From the NCBI GenBank assembly GCA_024036415.1, contig JAMWET010000493.1:186001-250000 (forward strand): 64,000 bases of DNA. Direction: 5' to 3'. Numbering within the stretch: position 1 is the stretch's first letter; each line of letters opens with the position of its first letter. Under the pieces are notes generated by a model. The model had not been told where the DNA came from. It searched no databases and saw only the letters and a list, made by a program, of their open reading frames with translations. This DNA is from Prochilodus magdalenae (Eukaryota > Chordata > Actinopteri > Characiformes > Prochilodontidae). The translations under genes and the position numbers were made by a program. Below are positions 38,774 to 57,100 of the stretch, piece after piece.

Positions 38774-41700
38774 TTCAAAGTATGAAATCTATCAAAAGCA
38801 CAATGATAAACCATTCACTCCACTTCTGACTACCTGCAGCGCTGTCGGTGCAGGATACGTCCGCGTGAGTTGAAAGTAAAGAGAGGTAAGCCGGAAACTA
38901 GTCGATTCATTTTTATTCATTTTCAAAATAAAAGTCCTGAGGCTCATACCGTGGAGTTTATATGATAAATACCAAATAACCAAAGGGCTTATTTGATCGC
39001 TAATCTAGTATGAAAGGTTACTCTGTAAGATATTTGGACATTTGGGATGGTGTGAGCGACGGGTATGTATTAACTCCCTTCATACTTAACAGCTTCAGTG
39101 ATACCAAAGATCACAGATTATATACGGTAAACCAAGATAGACAATTTCCGAACCATGCTAATGTTTTTGTTTTTCACATGTCACATAATCTAGTTATTTT
39201 TAATGAGATATAAACTGAGACAAAAAATAATACAGAAACAACCCAGTAAACACTGGCCTTCTGTGGGCGTCAAAAACGTGTTTAAATATAGCCAGGTATG
39301 TGATTTCAGTGTTCGTTCAATGGTTCAAATGTTTACTAGGAAGAGAAATAAAAACAAACCAACAAGAAAAAGAGATAATACTATTGGGATCAAATTAAAA
39401 TGTAAAGGCTTTGATATAGTTTCTTGTTATGTTGCTGGCATAAACTCATGAGTGTAAAGATGTAATTATGAAAATCTGTTTGTACAAAGGTCATACGTGA
39501 AGATATTATTCTGGCACTTTTCATTTTATGGGTATATAATTTAGCTTTTATAATCAAGTTTATTGTAAATCTCTCACTGGGTGAAATAAAATTTTAATAA
39601 AGAGTAATAAGCTGCAGTTGCTTTTTAGAGGAAATTCTTTACTGATTGTTCTTTTCAAGTCAATATGTCTTCATAAGCCTTTTGGTTAAAAAGGGCAACA
39701 GCAGCAGCCTGTACTGAAAGACTGGACAGTGGACTCAACAAACCTGAAACAAAAAACTGCTCACCAGAAAGGTGTCACACCACAACCACAACTTCTCTGT
39801 AAAGAGGGAAAGTAGAATGAAATAAGCAGAATTTCCTGCTGGTCTGAATTTAATTCATTTAAAATCTTTAAATATAAAAGTAAAAATAGAAAAAACTGAT
39901 TCAAACTGAGTCTTATAGTCTCGTACTAAAGGACTCTTCCTTTCACACTTGAGGAAAGGCCACAAATACTACACCACACTCTGTCTCAGTGTGTTAATTG
40001 TTAACCCATTCCAGCATCTAAATATACTAGGACCAGAGGAAATACTACAGGTCTCATTCTGATTGGTCTAAAGTGAGGACATTAGGTACAGTTACAACAT
40101 GAATGATATACTACAACAGCGTCCACTGAATCTTCCTAAATAAGAACCAATAAAAAACAATTTAAAAATCAAATAAGTATTAATATCAAAATCTGACCCT
40201 AAAATTTTACTTGTGGTCTGACAAGTTGGAAACAACACTTCATATACATTCTGTTAAAGTTTGAAAGAACGCAAGACGATGTATTACTGCTCTGAAGGTT
40301 TCATTTTCAATTATGAGTTTTAACAGACATCTCATCTTGGGGCACCATATGATGGCGCTGTGACAACCAACCCTACATTCCTCCACTCCACAGCTTTTTT
40401 CGGTTCTCTTACATTTACATGGGATTCAGGGAAGGCAGAGGAATGACGCAGCATTGCTGATGTATGCTGGAAAAGCGGCAAAAGTTGACAAATCAAGAAT
40501 GATGTCAACATGTAGTCAGTGTAACACAGGAAAGCCTTATAAAATGATGGAACATCAGGAAAACTGGTATAGCAAGGCATTTTGCTGTTCCAATGAAGTA
40601 CCTCTTTGTGATCGACAAACCACATTAAAGACAGAAAATGGACAAACTGACTGGTTCCACACTGAGAAGGCTGCATACCATCATCATATTTGATCAACCC
40701 ACTAAACATAAGAGAAGGAAAACAGGAAGATGAAGATGACCGAGGATTCAAAATGCCTGGTGACACAACCCACATAGCAGACAATAAATATGTGAAGGCC
40801 CTTATAAGAAAGTTTAAGAGCAGAGTGAAAACACTGGCCTTTAGCTCAATATGACGAAAACAGAAGGCAAATCTTGCTCAACACGGAAATCAAAACAAAC
40901 AGATTCTTGACTAAGTCAACTTCACTTCTAACCCAAAGTCCAGAGAACATACTGAAGCTGAATTTTGGGCATATTATAAAGTGGATGTTAGTTTAAGGAA
41001 AAAGAGGAAGAGGACTACCAGCAACCAGTTAGATAGAGACCATTACGGCAATCACACAAAGCCACAAAAAAAAAAAAAAAAAAAAAAAAAATTCACACAA
41101 AAGTCTAAGAACCCATCAGAAGACAGGAGTTTCTGGGGATACACTAGACACATGGTTATCAGATGTCAGTACCAACATGGCAGCACTTAACAATAAATAG
41201 CACCGCCAATGCCTGATATAAGTTACTGCCAAGCATACAAACTTTGATGCATCAGCATCAAGGGGCCGCACCATATCAAATTCGGTTTGCTTTGCACTCA
41301 GCAAGCTCAGTGACAGTACAGCAAGCCAAATCACCTTCAGGTGAGCCACAGGTCTTGAGCTGGGCTTGGTTTCCATGTGCACAATCAGCCACATTTATCC
41401 ACAGTTCTTGACATCCATTTCTGACTGTATTGGATAAAATGGTGGCACAAAACTGGCAAGGAAAAAGCTTTATTTAAACTCATCTGAACATCAGATAGTC
41501 TGTAACTTCCAGTCAACAAGTACCTTTTGTACACTTACCACTGATGTGACTGAAATACAGATGGTAATACTTTGGGTTTGAGAAATCTTAGAAATAAACT
41601 GATAGAAATATATAATGGGAGCAGAAAGTGGCCCCCTCTAAATTTAAAGACGGCTTGCACAGGGTTGGTATGGTGCTGTGTAAAAACAATCAGAGCAACT

Positions 41701-42880
41701 CCTCGTGGTCTGACCTCACTTGCTCCAGTTACGCTCATGCTGCATATTGCAAATGCATACTGTTATTGAGTGGCTAGTACTGTCTAGACAATGATGGAAA
41801 AAAGCTTTAGATAAAACCATCTGGTGCAGAAGGCCATGGCAGGGCACATTGCTCCTCACACAGGAATAATGATGAACGCTCTATTATTCAGTGACCTCAT
41901 ATGCAGTAATTATGTTTGTAACTTTAGAAATAAACACGCCGGAGGGGAGCCTGAGCAAACCAGTTACTATAAACTTGAGCATTAGTGAAAGTAAAATGAA
42001 GTACAGTTGTTTGCCTTTCTGACTGTTTGCATTCAAGGACTTGTGTCTGCCTTACCAACTCAGCAATAACAGCAAGAATGAACTTGCTGAGGGATAAAAG
42101 ATCATATAACATGCAAGAAGCACTCAAACTAAACTAGGACAGAAAGCAGCACAAGAATGTAGTATACTGACAGACTGTCTCCCTCCCGCACCATTTCTAA
42201 ACATGGACCACAAACTGCAAACAATTAAGAAAGAAATCTGTATTTTATCACATTAAAAATAAGATTCTAAGAAAAACAAAATGGTTGGAGTCCTTTTGAA
42301 ATCACACTGGCTATTTAATCAGAAGTATACAACCTGTATACTGTGTGAGGACCGGCTATTAGAAAATGGCTGTATAGTCCAACTGAACAAAACAAGTAAA
42401 GAAATTTATTTGTACTGCAGTTAAACATTCGCATTTGAAATAGTTAGAAAAGAAGTTATTCATGAGTACTTTCATAAGAAGAGAAATTTTACGGGCTGTT
42501 TAATACAACACACATTTAGGAGTTAAAGAAAATGAACTGCAATGTGTATAATCAAAGAGTATACTGCCAGAGTAAACTGTACATCAAAGGCAATAATCTG
42601 AACTTGAAAAAATGTCTGAAAAAGTAACCATGATTGATCAGATTGCTGGCAACTGTGCTCGCTACAGAACCATGAGAACCGTCTTAACATGCCTGGTTAC
42701 GACACTTCTTACTCACTGCAGACAGAAGGATGTGCTTTCATGAGACTAGAACTAATGAAGACAAACAGTTATCCACAGTTCCTTGCGACCCCAAAATATT
42801 AGGGACTTGAAGCAGTATTGCACCACAGGAGGTTGTTACTTGTTGAACTGTAAAAAGAGTTATACATTTCTATGTGATGA
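38774..42880. other. Spacer between ogfod3 (5') and psmd11 (3')
   Basis: The ogfod3 promoter must lie just right of 38773 and the psmd11 3' end near 42.9 kb. A 26 bp poly-A run lies at 41066-41091. Open frames at 39010-39451 and 40332-41394 are short, overlapping and resemble no family I know. No TATA box or other core promoter element is clear. Confidence 0.5.
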
Positions 42881-42889
42881 CTTTAAGAT

Positions 42890-42895
42890 TTTATT
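42890..42895 (-). terminator. psmd11: Candidate psmd11 polyadenylation signal
   Basis: The minus strand reads AATAAA, about 460 bp beyond the stop codon. It is the first canonical signal I noticed downstream of the inferred 3'UTR exon. Actual usage is not shown by the sequence. Confidence 0.45.
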
Positions 42896-43181
42896 GTAGT
42901 TGTACAATATTCCCTGATGGCCATACTGGCCGATGATACACTGGGGAAAAAAAAAAAAAAAACATCAAAATTAGAGAAGATGAAATTGTCCATTGAAAGA
43001 CGAGTTAAAAACTCTCAGGTGGGGAGCAAGTGAATCCCATTGCAGTTTGTGAGTCTTACTCTACTGTCCCTTCTCGCCTTGACGAAAGGCTCCAGATGTT
43101 GGCCACACACGCATGCAGACATACACACACGCACACACACATCCACTCCGCAGAGCAGCATCCTTTTGTGTTTCTTTTGTT
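42896..43181 (-). other. psmd11: Inferred psmd11 3'UTR exon
   Basis: A strong acceptor (minus strand TGTATTGTCTCTTCAACAG) ends at 43182. The coding exon ends TAG immediately followed by GTAAG at 43355. Splicing these would remove 174 bp (43182-43355) and leave a wholly non-coding last exon. Confidence 0.6.
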
Positions 43182-43355
43182 CTGTTGAAGAGACAATACA
43201 TTTCAAATGAGCAATTTAGAGCAGAACAAGCATAAATGAAGAGGAAGGAATCAGTAGTTAGCTACGAACTGCTTAGCCTGTTTTAAAATACACTGTAATA
43301 AACCTAATTTATAAATCAGTATATAAAAGAACACCAAGTTGTGGTACTGTCTTAC

Positions 43356-49265
<5,910 letters not shown>

Positions 49266-49333
49266 TCAAACCTACCGACCCACAATCACCCGCGAACTGC
49301 ACCACAAATACGTAATAGGGCAGAACGTCGCGA

Positions 49334-49353
49334 GGCATTATGGGCATCGTAGT
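49334..49353 (-). promoter_or_regulatory. psmd11: ZNF143/STAF-type motif (proximal)
   Basis: The minus strand reads ACTACGATGCCCATAATGC, close to the well-known SBS consensus ACTACAATTCCCAGAATGC bound by ZNF143 at housekeeping promoters. It ends 78 bp upstream of the psmd11 ATG, in a short CpG-bearing stretch. Confidence 0.7.
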
Positions 49354-49373
49354 TCCGTACACATTGCGGGCGA

Positions 49374-49390
49374 CTTCTGGGTATTGTAGT
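49374..49390 (-). promoter_or_regulatory. psmd11: ZNF143/STAF-type motif (distal)
   Basis: The minus strand reads ACTACAATACCCAGAAG, same orientation as the proximal site and 20 bp beyond it. The pair marks the likely psmd11 core promoter. Confidence 0.7.
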
Positions 49391-49532
49391 GCGTTACAAA
49401 AATAGCCACTTCACCGTTGAGTGGTTAACAACAAATACTGTGTTCACAGAGCTCATATACAAATCTGGTTATTAATTCTGAATTAACTTGAGGCTAAAAT
49501 GGAAAAGCTTCACATCCCAATTATTATATATG

Positions 49533-49554
49533 TATAGTGTGAGCTAAAATAATC

Positions 49555-49647
<93 letters not shown>

Positions 49648-49723
49648 TATTATATATCTATACAATTTAATATATATATTATTATTATATTATTATATTA
49701 TATATATTTATTATTTTATCTCA

Positions 49724-49730
<7 letters not shown>
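49533..49730. repeat. AT-rich palindrome 1 with (TA)n/(CA)n centre
   Basis: The left arm TATAGTGTGAGCTAAAATAA (49533-49552) is mirrored by ATTATTTTATCTCACACTAT (49710-49729). The centre is about 50 bp of TA, a CACA run and more TA with TTA repeats. Confidence 0.8.
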
Positions 49731-49756
<26 letters not shown>

Positions 49757-49758
<2 letters not shown>

Positions 49759-49866
49759 ACCAACCTAAAGCTACCCATCCAGCAGTTGTTTTTATGTTAA
49801 TATATATATATATATATATATATTATCATAAAAACAACTGCTGGCTGTGTAGCTTTAGGTTGGTGG
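49757..49866. repeat. Palindrome 2 (40 bp arms)
   Basis: The left arm 49757-49796 starts CCACCAACCTAAAGCTAC and ends GCAGTTGTTTTTATG. The right arm 49827-49866 is its reverse complement with a few mismatches (CATAAAAACAACTGCTGG to GTAGCTTTAGGTTGGTGG). The loop is a (TA)n run of about 24 bp. It could form a hairpin or cruciform. Confidence 0.92.
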
Positions 49867-49869
49867 TTT

Positions 49870-50290
49870 CCACATACCCTCACAGACCACTTTATCAGAA
49901 ACACCATACTGTATAAAAATCTATTTTATCAGCTACAAGTGCACTTGTAGTTCTACCGTTACAGACTTCCTTCAGTTACAGCTTGACAGTTACAGCTTCA
50001 ACACACACTAATACACCTCCACCACGTCAGTGTCACTGCAGTGCTGAGAATGATCCACCACCCAAGCTATACCTGCTCTGTGGTGTTCTTGCTCACTGAG
50101 AAAGAGGATAAAAGGGACCTAATAAAATGCTATATAGAGAGAAACATATGAACTACAGGACGTAAGAGTAGAACTACGTAAGCGTCTATATGGTAGGTGC
50201 TAAATGGGGAATGATTTATAAACCTGGGCAGTGTAAATGCATGGACACCTAATAAAGAATGCGCTGGCCAGTGCGTACACCTATAGCTCT
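49870..50290. repeat. Interspersed repeat, common in ostariophysan fish
   Basis: Contains 'CGTCAGTGTCACTGCAGTGC', 'TGAGAATGATCCACCACCCA', 'ACCTGCTCTGTGGTGTTC', 'ATGAACTACAGGACGTAAGA' and 'GGACACCTAATAAAGAATGC', in the order of a repeat I recognise from many catfish and characin sequences. It is non-coding. It fills most of the spacer between psmd11 and cdk5r1. Confidence 0.65.
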
Positions 50291-50429
50291 AATAGCAGGC
50301 GGGTTCAGTATATGAAACGACTGTGCACTGTTGGCTAAGACAGGACAGTGGCGAGCGTCATAGGGTTTGCTTTAGGCCTGAAGTGTCCTGTTTAGAGCTC
50401 GGCAGTGCTGATTGCTTGGGTGGAGTTGT

Positions 50430-50837
50430 GGTAAACAGCAGTGAGGATAGAGCAGAGAGCGGCGCTGTCCCGCTGTGAACCGTCCAGCCTCTCGGTCTCA
50501 GCATCTCTGTACGACACACACACTCACTGACACACACACACACACACGCACACAATCTCACACACTCAGTATCAGCGCAGCGCAGCAGCGCGGGCACGCT
50601 CCTCTGTTCAGGCGCGCGGATCCTTCGCTGTCGTCCTTTGTTTTTCCCACATCCTGGATTATAGTTTGACGTTATTTTTGGCTCTATTCTTCTCATTATT
50701 TGACCTGCAGTCCTTGATATGGTTCCTCTCGTGTCACCTTGATGCGCATTGGATGCACATTGGAGGATATAGAGACACGGCCATTACTGCGGCTCTGCTC
50801 CTCTCATAGCTACACCGTCGCGGGGGGAAGGCATACA
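50430..50837 (+). other. cdk5r1: Presumed cdk5r1 promoter and 5' non-coding exon
   Basis: A GC- and CpG-richer block (for example CAGCGCAGCGCAGCAGCGCG, TACACCGTCGCGGGGGG) ends at a good donor, ACA|GTAAGTAC, after 50837. Mammalian CDK5R1 also has an intron in its 5'UTR. The transcription start is not visible and the left limit is approximate. Confidence 0.5.
50513..50567. repeat. (CA)n-rich microsatellite
   Basis: Imperfect CACA tract with interruptions inside the presumed cdk5r1 first exon or promoter. Confidence 0.85.
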
Positions 50838-52973
50838 GTAAGTACGACATACGGAAACATCCCGCAACCACGGCTGTGTCTGTAGGGCGTCCAGGCTGAT
50901 GGTAGTCTAATTCGATCTGCCTTCATTTTTATATGCTATCCTACTTTTCAACAGAGGATGATGTAAACATACGATAGGCTGGAGCATCGCCGAATCCAGA
51001 TGTTCCTGTGTTTATTAATTACTGGTAGGGGAAATAATCGTATATAGGGGATCGTAAATCACGCCAGACTGGTGATATAGACAGGCCTACACCCGTGAGC
51101 GAATATTACTGTGTTATGAGTATCGCACGTTTTCAGGACCTTGGACAGCAACAAAGCTCATCTCTCATTGCAGCAGACCGATTCAGCTAACATACTGGGT
51201 GGGCTATATACTGTCCCCGAGTATGTGTTACAGCGCTATTATAGAGGAAAATCATTATCTGCCATCTTAGACAGGGAGCGGCTTTAAACACATCTCTGCA
51301 ACACTATAACTCATCCACTAGCACCATATAACGCTTCCACCAAACATTAGGCCCTGTAGACATGATGCACTGCAGCTGTTTATCACATCTAGAACATCAG
51401 CACTTGTAATGTAGCAGTGGTTCGAGCGTATCTGCGTTTTCCACGGCAGTGAATCAGGTGTTTACATTCTGTGCCTTCACTGCAAGGCTTGCAGGGTGGA
51501 TTGAATTCATGCCCGTGCATTAAAAACTATTGGAATCTTTATTCCAATAAAAAAATCATGTAGTTACACAGGCATTACGGTTACATACTGCAAATTAAGC
51601 CTTTAAAAGATTATCAAGCCCAAAAAAATGTTTTTTTGGCAATGCCACAGAGGAACCCCAATACCCTTTCAGTGGTTCATTCTTATAGGTTTGTTATTGT
51701 TAATGAGACGTGCGGGTAAGCTTGTAAAGGGTTTCAGAGCTAAAGAACATGGCTGGTTAGCAAACTTTCCATCCTAAGAAGCATTTAGCAACCGCTGTTT
51801 TTAAAAATCTGGTCTACCCTACATTTTTGGCAAAAAAGGGCTCTAGATAGCACAAATGTATGCCATCTACATATGACTAACAACCGCATACAACATATTT
51901 TATATTTTATATTTTTTATATTTATATTTTATATTTTTTGTAGTAAAGATGCATTAAAGCATCCAAAGAATAATGAATGTGCACATTCTTTGAGTGTTCA
52001 CAATTCTATTTACTAGTGAACCCCTGAGGAACATTTTAAGGGGGTACAGTGTTTAGTGTGAGTGAGGTTTGAGGTTTGTATTAGGTCTGGAGAAAGGTTT
52101 CTGAGGAAGTCCATATGTGGCTTTCTGCATATGAGAAGCACCACTCCACTCTGTTATGGTGTTCGACCCGACAATGTAAAATAATCTGGAGATGTACATA
52201 TTTGCAGCAGTAGTAACTGAAAGCAGTAATCCAGTTTTATGTTGATAGTTCATATGTTATGTTACATATCAGAACAAGTCATTTCTGCTAAGTGATTCTC
52301 TAGACAAATTAAAATTGCTAATTATTTGGTTTAGTGTACATTAAACATATTGGATTGTGAATTTCATATCAGTTAATTGTGTTTATATAATATATCTAAG
52401 AAGTATTCAGACACCTGTTTATCCACACCTGTTTATTTTGAGTTGAGTTGTCCGTTCTTTGCTGTAGTACACTGTAGTACCTACATCCTTATAGGAAGGC
52501 TTCACAGTAGCTGTTAGAACAATCTTCTGAGGATTCAATTAAAGGTATTCAAAGCTATTATATCTTTATAGAGATTTTTGGCATTGGACAGGGTGATCTG
52601 TGGTTTGTGAGTGCTTGGTCCAATGCATACACAGTGTACCATCAAGTAAGTTAATCCAATAACTACAAATGGTGTCTGGTACTTTTGGACATATAGTGTA
52701 TTTAAGTCTAGAATGAATCTAGCACTGATAGTGTTGATTTCTGCTATCAATTTGTGCTTGCATTAGATAAAGTGGTTTGTGTTCAGACTAATATTTGGTT
52801 GTGTGTAAATATGGCTGCCTAATACAATATTTTATATGGTAATTATTATCATAATCCAGTGGTAATTAACTGTGTGTAATGTAATATTCTACATGAGATG
52901 CCCAATAGGAAAGCTCCAGTTCTTCCATTGCAAGGGGCAGTTAGTAAATTAATGTCTATTTTATTTTTCACAG
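50838..52973 (+). other. cdk5r1: Presumed cdk5r1 5'UTR intron
   Basis: Runs from GTAAGTAC at 50838 to the acceptor TATTTTATTTTTCACAG ending at 52973. A second pyrimidine-rich acceptor, TGTCTGTGTCTTCAG, ends at 53127 and could be used instead. It contains a MITE at 52.4-52.7 kb and repeated 'TATATTTTATATTTT' words near 51.9 kb. Confidence 0.5.
52388..52701. mobile_element. Tc1-type MITE
   Basis: The left side has 'AAGAAGTATTCAGACACCTG' and the right side 'TCTGGTACTTTTGGACATAT' then AGTGTA. These are inverted versions of the Tc1 terminus TACACTATATGACCAAAAGT. The interior of about 270 bp has no transposase. Confidence 0.65.
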
Positions 52974-53218
52974 GTATTGGCAAAGAATTCTGGATCACGA
53001 AAGGAACTTGTTTGGTTTACATCAACCCAGACATTATTGTATGCTGGAATTGTAGGTTGATCGCCAATTCTCAAGTTTGATGAATTTAATGCTGAACGTA
53101 CTTTAAGCCTGGTGTCTGTGTCTTCAGTTTTGCAAGCAGTGAGGCAGGACCCTCAATCCCAGGTGCATTCTGCAGTCACATCCTAACCTAGAGACCCTGC
53201 CCATTCTTCACTGCCACC

Positions 53219-54136
53219 ATGGGAACCGTCCTGTCCCTCTCTCCCAGCTACAGGAAGGCTGCTCTCTTTGAGGATGGCCCAGCTACAGTGGGCCACTACA
53301 CAGCTGTTCAAAACAGCAAGAACGCCAAAGACAAGAACCTGAAGCGTCACTCGCTCATCAGCGTGTTACCGTGGAAAAGGATAGTAGCTGTTTCGGCCAA
53401 GAAAAAGGGCTCTAAGAAGGTGCAGCCCAACACCACCTACCAGAACAATGTCACCCACCTGAATAATGAGAACCTGAAGAAGTCACAGTCTTGTGCCAAC
53501 CTGTCCACATTCACTCAGGAGCAGCAGTCAAGCCCATCAAACCAAGGCTCCAAAAGTTCCAACAATGTGGCCTCCTCTGTCAAGAAAGCACCTCTCTCCA
53601 GCTCCAACGTGGCACCTGGGACACCCAAGAGGGTGATCGTCCAGGCCTCAACCAGTGAGCTCCTACGCTGCCTGGGTGAATTCCTGTGCCGGAGATGCTA
53701 CCGCCTCAAGCACCTTTCCCCTACTGACCCAGTGTTATGGCTGCGCAGTGTGGACCGTTCCTTACTGCTGCAAGGCTGGCAGGACCAAGGCTTCATCACT
53801 CCGGCCAACGTGGTCTTTGTTTACATGCTGTGTCGGGATGTAGTCTCCTCAGAAGTGGCGACAGAACATGAGCTCCAGGCGGTGCTTCTCACTTGCCTCT
53901 ACTTGTCCTATTCGTACATGGGCAATGAAATCTCCTACCCTCTCAAGCCATTCCTTGTAGAAAGCTCTAAGGAGACCTTCTGGGACCGCTGCCTGTCCAT
54001 AATTAACCTGATGAGCGCCAAGATGCTGCAGATCAACTCAGATCCACACTACTTCACCCAGGTCTTCGCAGACCTCAAGAATGAGAGCCAGAAGGAGGAG
54101 GAGAGGAGTCGCTTACTTATTGGGCTGGACCGGTGA
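53219..54136 (+). CDS. cdk5r1: Cyclin-dependent kinase 5 activator 1 (p35)
   Basis: Neuronal activator of CDK5. It binds and activates the kinase without being a cyclin by sequence. One uninterrupted coding exon, 305 residues (human 307). The start is in a near-ideal context (GCCACCATGG). [13 protein letters not shown] at the N-terminus carries the G2 myristoylation signal that anchors p35 to membranes, followed by a basic stretch ([21 protein letters not shown]). The serine/asparagine-rich linker (about 90-135) is the divergent part; F98 in NLSTFTQ aligns with the residue before the mammalian calpain cut that releases p25. T135 in GTPKR is a proline-directed site. The cyclin-box-like kinase-binding domain (about 139-288, [20 protein letters not shown] to [14 protein letters not shown]) is almost identical to mammals. 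It is divergent from psmd11 and tail-to-tail with myo1d. The strong N-terminal match favours CDK5R1 over CDK5R2. Confidence 0.97.
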   Translation: MGTVLSLSPSYRKAALFEDGPATVGHYTAVQNSKNAKDKNLKRHSLISVLPWKRIVAVSAKKKGSKKVQPNTTYQNNVTHLNNENLKKSQSCANLSTFTQEQQSSPSNQGSKSSNNVASSVKKAPLSSSNVAPGTPKRVIVQASTSELLRCLGEFLCRRCYRLKHLSPTDPVLWLRSVDRSLLLQGWQDQGFITPANVVFVYMLCRDVVSSEVATEHELQAVLLTCLYLSYSYMGNEISYPLKPFLVESSKETFWDRCLSIINLMSAKMLQINSDPHYFTQVFADLKNESQKEEERSRLLIGLDR

Positions 54137-57100
54137 GGGGATGCTGAGGAGTGTTTTAGAGCAGAGCTGCATCCTAGTCTGGCATTCTTAAATGGGTTTC
54201 TATGTGAATAGCTTGACAAATCTCAATAGATCATTTCCGTAGATACGTCTGTGCTACAGGTGCTCAGCAGGTATTAAATTATTGCACAATTTGACACCAT
54301 ACGCTCTTAACAATAAAGGTGACAAAAAGGGAGTTCTTGGGAGCAGTCCAGGTGATGATCCACTTTTGGTTCGTGTGAGGGTGAAGAACCTTTTTAATGT
54401 TTAAAAAAACCTCCACACGAAGTAAAGGTTATATACCAGTTAGGGTGTTTCATAAACCCAGTCCAGGAACTATTAAGGAACCTTTGTTTTTACGAGTGTA
54501 TGTCCAAGACTATAAATGGTGATCTGTGATGGGACGAGAGGGTGTCAAACAATTCAATTTTCAAACTTTACCCAGTGTGTATGACAAAGGCTCGGATTCC
54601 CCTATAACAGAAATGCCAGACCTGGATGCACCAAAGTAGTCTCATATGGTAAATATCCCAAATCGCCAACAATAATCAAGACATCAACAAGGTCACAAGT
54701 ACACAACAACAGAACAAGACAGGAAAACATCAGTAGGAACACCAATTTACAGCTATGAATGTGAAGAGGCCTCCTGCTGCTGTCTGGCTAGCCACTGACT
54801 ACTGGAGATGTGCACTGCCTTTCGAGGAACAGTGTCAATGGGACTCTACTGACAATAAGAACTAAGACTTTGATTAAAAGGCAGAGGACGTACACTCCTA
54901 CACTGCGGCCATGCCGTTGAATGCTCACCGAATGATACGCACTTTGGCTGTAGTAGCAGTATGTCTACACATGTCTGTGTCCACAAGGAGGTTGAGGCGC
55001 ACTCCAAGGATGTGTCTGTATATATATATGTATATTTGTGTATGTCTGTAGAGAGTTCCTGGATGCCACAATTGGATGATTTTGGAGAAAGTGTCATCAT
55101 TGCACGGTGCGGTTTAACAGATTAAAGTGTCGAACGCACACAGAATTGAAGGACCTACCTTATTTTCATCTATGGTTAGAGTTAGGTGGACGTTATAGCC
55201 TCCTTAGGTGTGCACCTCTGGGGCTTAATCCTTTGATTTACTTGTGTCACACTCTTTTTTACTCGGACATATAACCGAATGCATGTGTGCCATGCAATTT
55301 GTATGGTGTTTTGAGGGCATAAAAGATTTGATTTACTTCTTTCCATTAAATTTGTAGACTCAAGTGCGTTTGCATTTAGGGAATGCTACTAAAAATAGTT
55401 TATTTAGCTATGCTTGCTACAATGAGCCATGATCTTACAAAGTATCTTTAGTTGTTTTGTTGTCCTAAGTGTGTCACTGTCAAGTTTGAGCAAAAATCCA
55501 TAGTAAAAAAATGCAATGTAATAATAATATTAGTTTTTAAAAAAAAGCTCAATGTAATTTTACAAAATCAGTGCCATAGGTTTGATGAAAATCATGTAGG
55601 TCTAAGAAAAACACCAAAGGAGGTTGCTCTTTGAAATGTGTCATTGATACCAAGAATATCTACTCACTCTTAATTTATTGCCATTTATTTATTCTCTTAG
55701 CACATCTCTTGTATTTAAACAAAAACGTAGTATTGTATTGTACAAATGACTGGTACACTTGCTACTTTCACATGTAGCAATTAGATGTTGATGATTTGTG
55801 GTAAATGTGATTGCCTTTGGTGGAAATGAAGATTGTAGTTGATGCAAATATGAATTGGAAGGATTTAGCTAAGGATATTACATCTGGGAGCTTAGTTAAA
55901 CATCAGTTTCAAATCTGAGCATCACCAAGGGGACTTCATCAGTACCACAAGGAGGAGGCTGTTGGTTCCAGGCTAAGCTAGAAATACCTGAGAACATTCT
56001 TTTCCTGACCTGCCACAACAAAGTCTATTCAGGTTTAACCGCTGGGATGTTCCACATATCAAAACCAGACAAGCAATCATTCGCAGGCAGTCTATTTCTG
56101 TCTTAAGTCATTTCATGTCACTGCGGAAAATGACAGCCTGCGAGAGCGATTACCAACATAAGCCAGACATTAAAGGAACAAGGTTCTCTGCAGTGCACTG
56201 GATGAGATGAGGTCATGGGGTGAGTCTGATCGACCTCTGTCCAGATAAACAGGATTTTAGCTGGACAAGCCATGCCTGGAAAAAAACCCTTGACATGTGG
56301 AGCTTTAGGACTGGAATGTCACTGAATGAAACAGTTATCCAAGGTTGGGATTCTATTTTGTGGCAATAATGCCTTTATTTATATCCTAATGTGGATAACT
56401 GCGATTGTGATGATGTCAGATGTTGTAAGGGTGACAAGGAAATAGAAGTTACATTTCACTGTAACTTCAGGTATGTGTAATCACACTGTCATCAAACGAG
56501 GAGTTTACAGGAGGTCGATATGTAATTGCCCGCTTTCTAAACATGTCAGCAGTGATAAACTACGCATGCTTTCTTTTAGTAGTTGTGTATCTCAGATTTC
56601 TTTACAGAATTAGAAGATTGTGGAAAGCATCATTAACAGACACGTTCATCTGTCCCTGGCTAGGACGATTACCTACGATGGCCATTTGGTATAAACAGTG
56701 CCCCTAAACAATGGGCCGCGTGAATGACTGCAATGGCCTGCTTTTGCCCTTACTTATGCCTTGTTGTATGCGATCGAGGGCACAGATGAACTGAGTAGAG
56801 GATGTAAGAGGCAGTAATGTGGTTGCTAATGTGCAGTGAGTGGCTCAAATAAGACTGTTGAGTAGCGCCATAGGGACTAGCACTTTTCTACGGATTCTGC
56901 TCAGAGGAAACTGAAGGAGCTTTCAAATCTCTGGGACTAATACATGGGAGTCCTCCTTTGCTGCCTGTCATGAGTTTCCTCCGCTTCACAACAATGTGCC
57001 ATCCCCCCTTCCTCACTTACATCACTGACTCATCATTTGTAATGGAGAGGAAACACTTTTCAAACTTCAAAAAAGACAAAAAAAAAAAAAAAGAAAGAAA

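Noticed and set aside
40332..41394. Cysteine-containing open frames (for example CSQCNTGKPYK) considered as a piggyBac-like zinc-finger tail
   Set aside because: Spacing of cysteines does not fit, no transposase core lies upstream, and frames on both strands are equally open.
50358..50696. 112-codon minus-strand open frame with a CVCVCVS run
   Set aside because: Produced by the (CA)n tract in the cdk5r1 leader region.
53655..53843. Second plus-strand frame inside cdk5r1
   Set aside because: Out-of-frame overlap of a highly conserved coding sequence.
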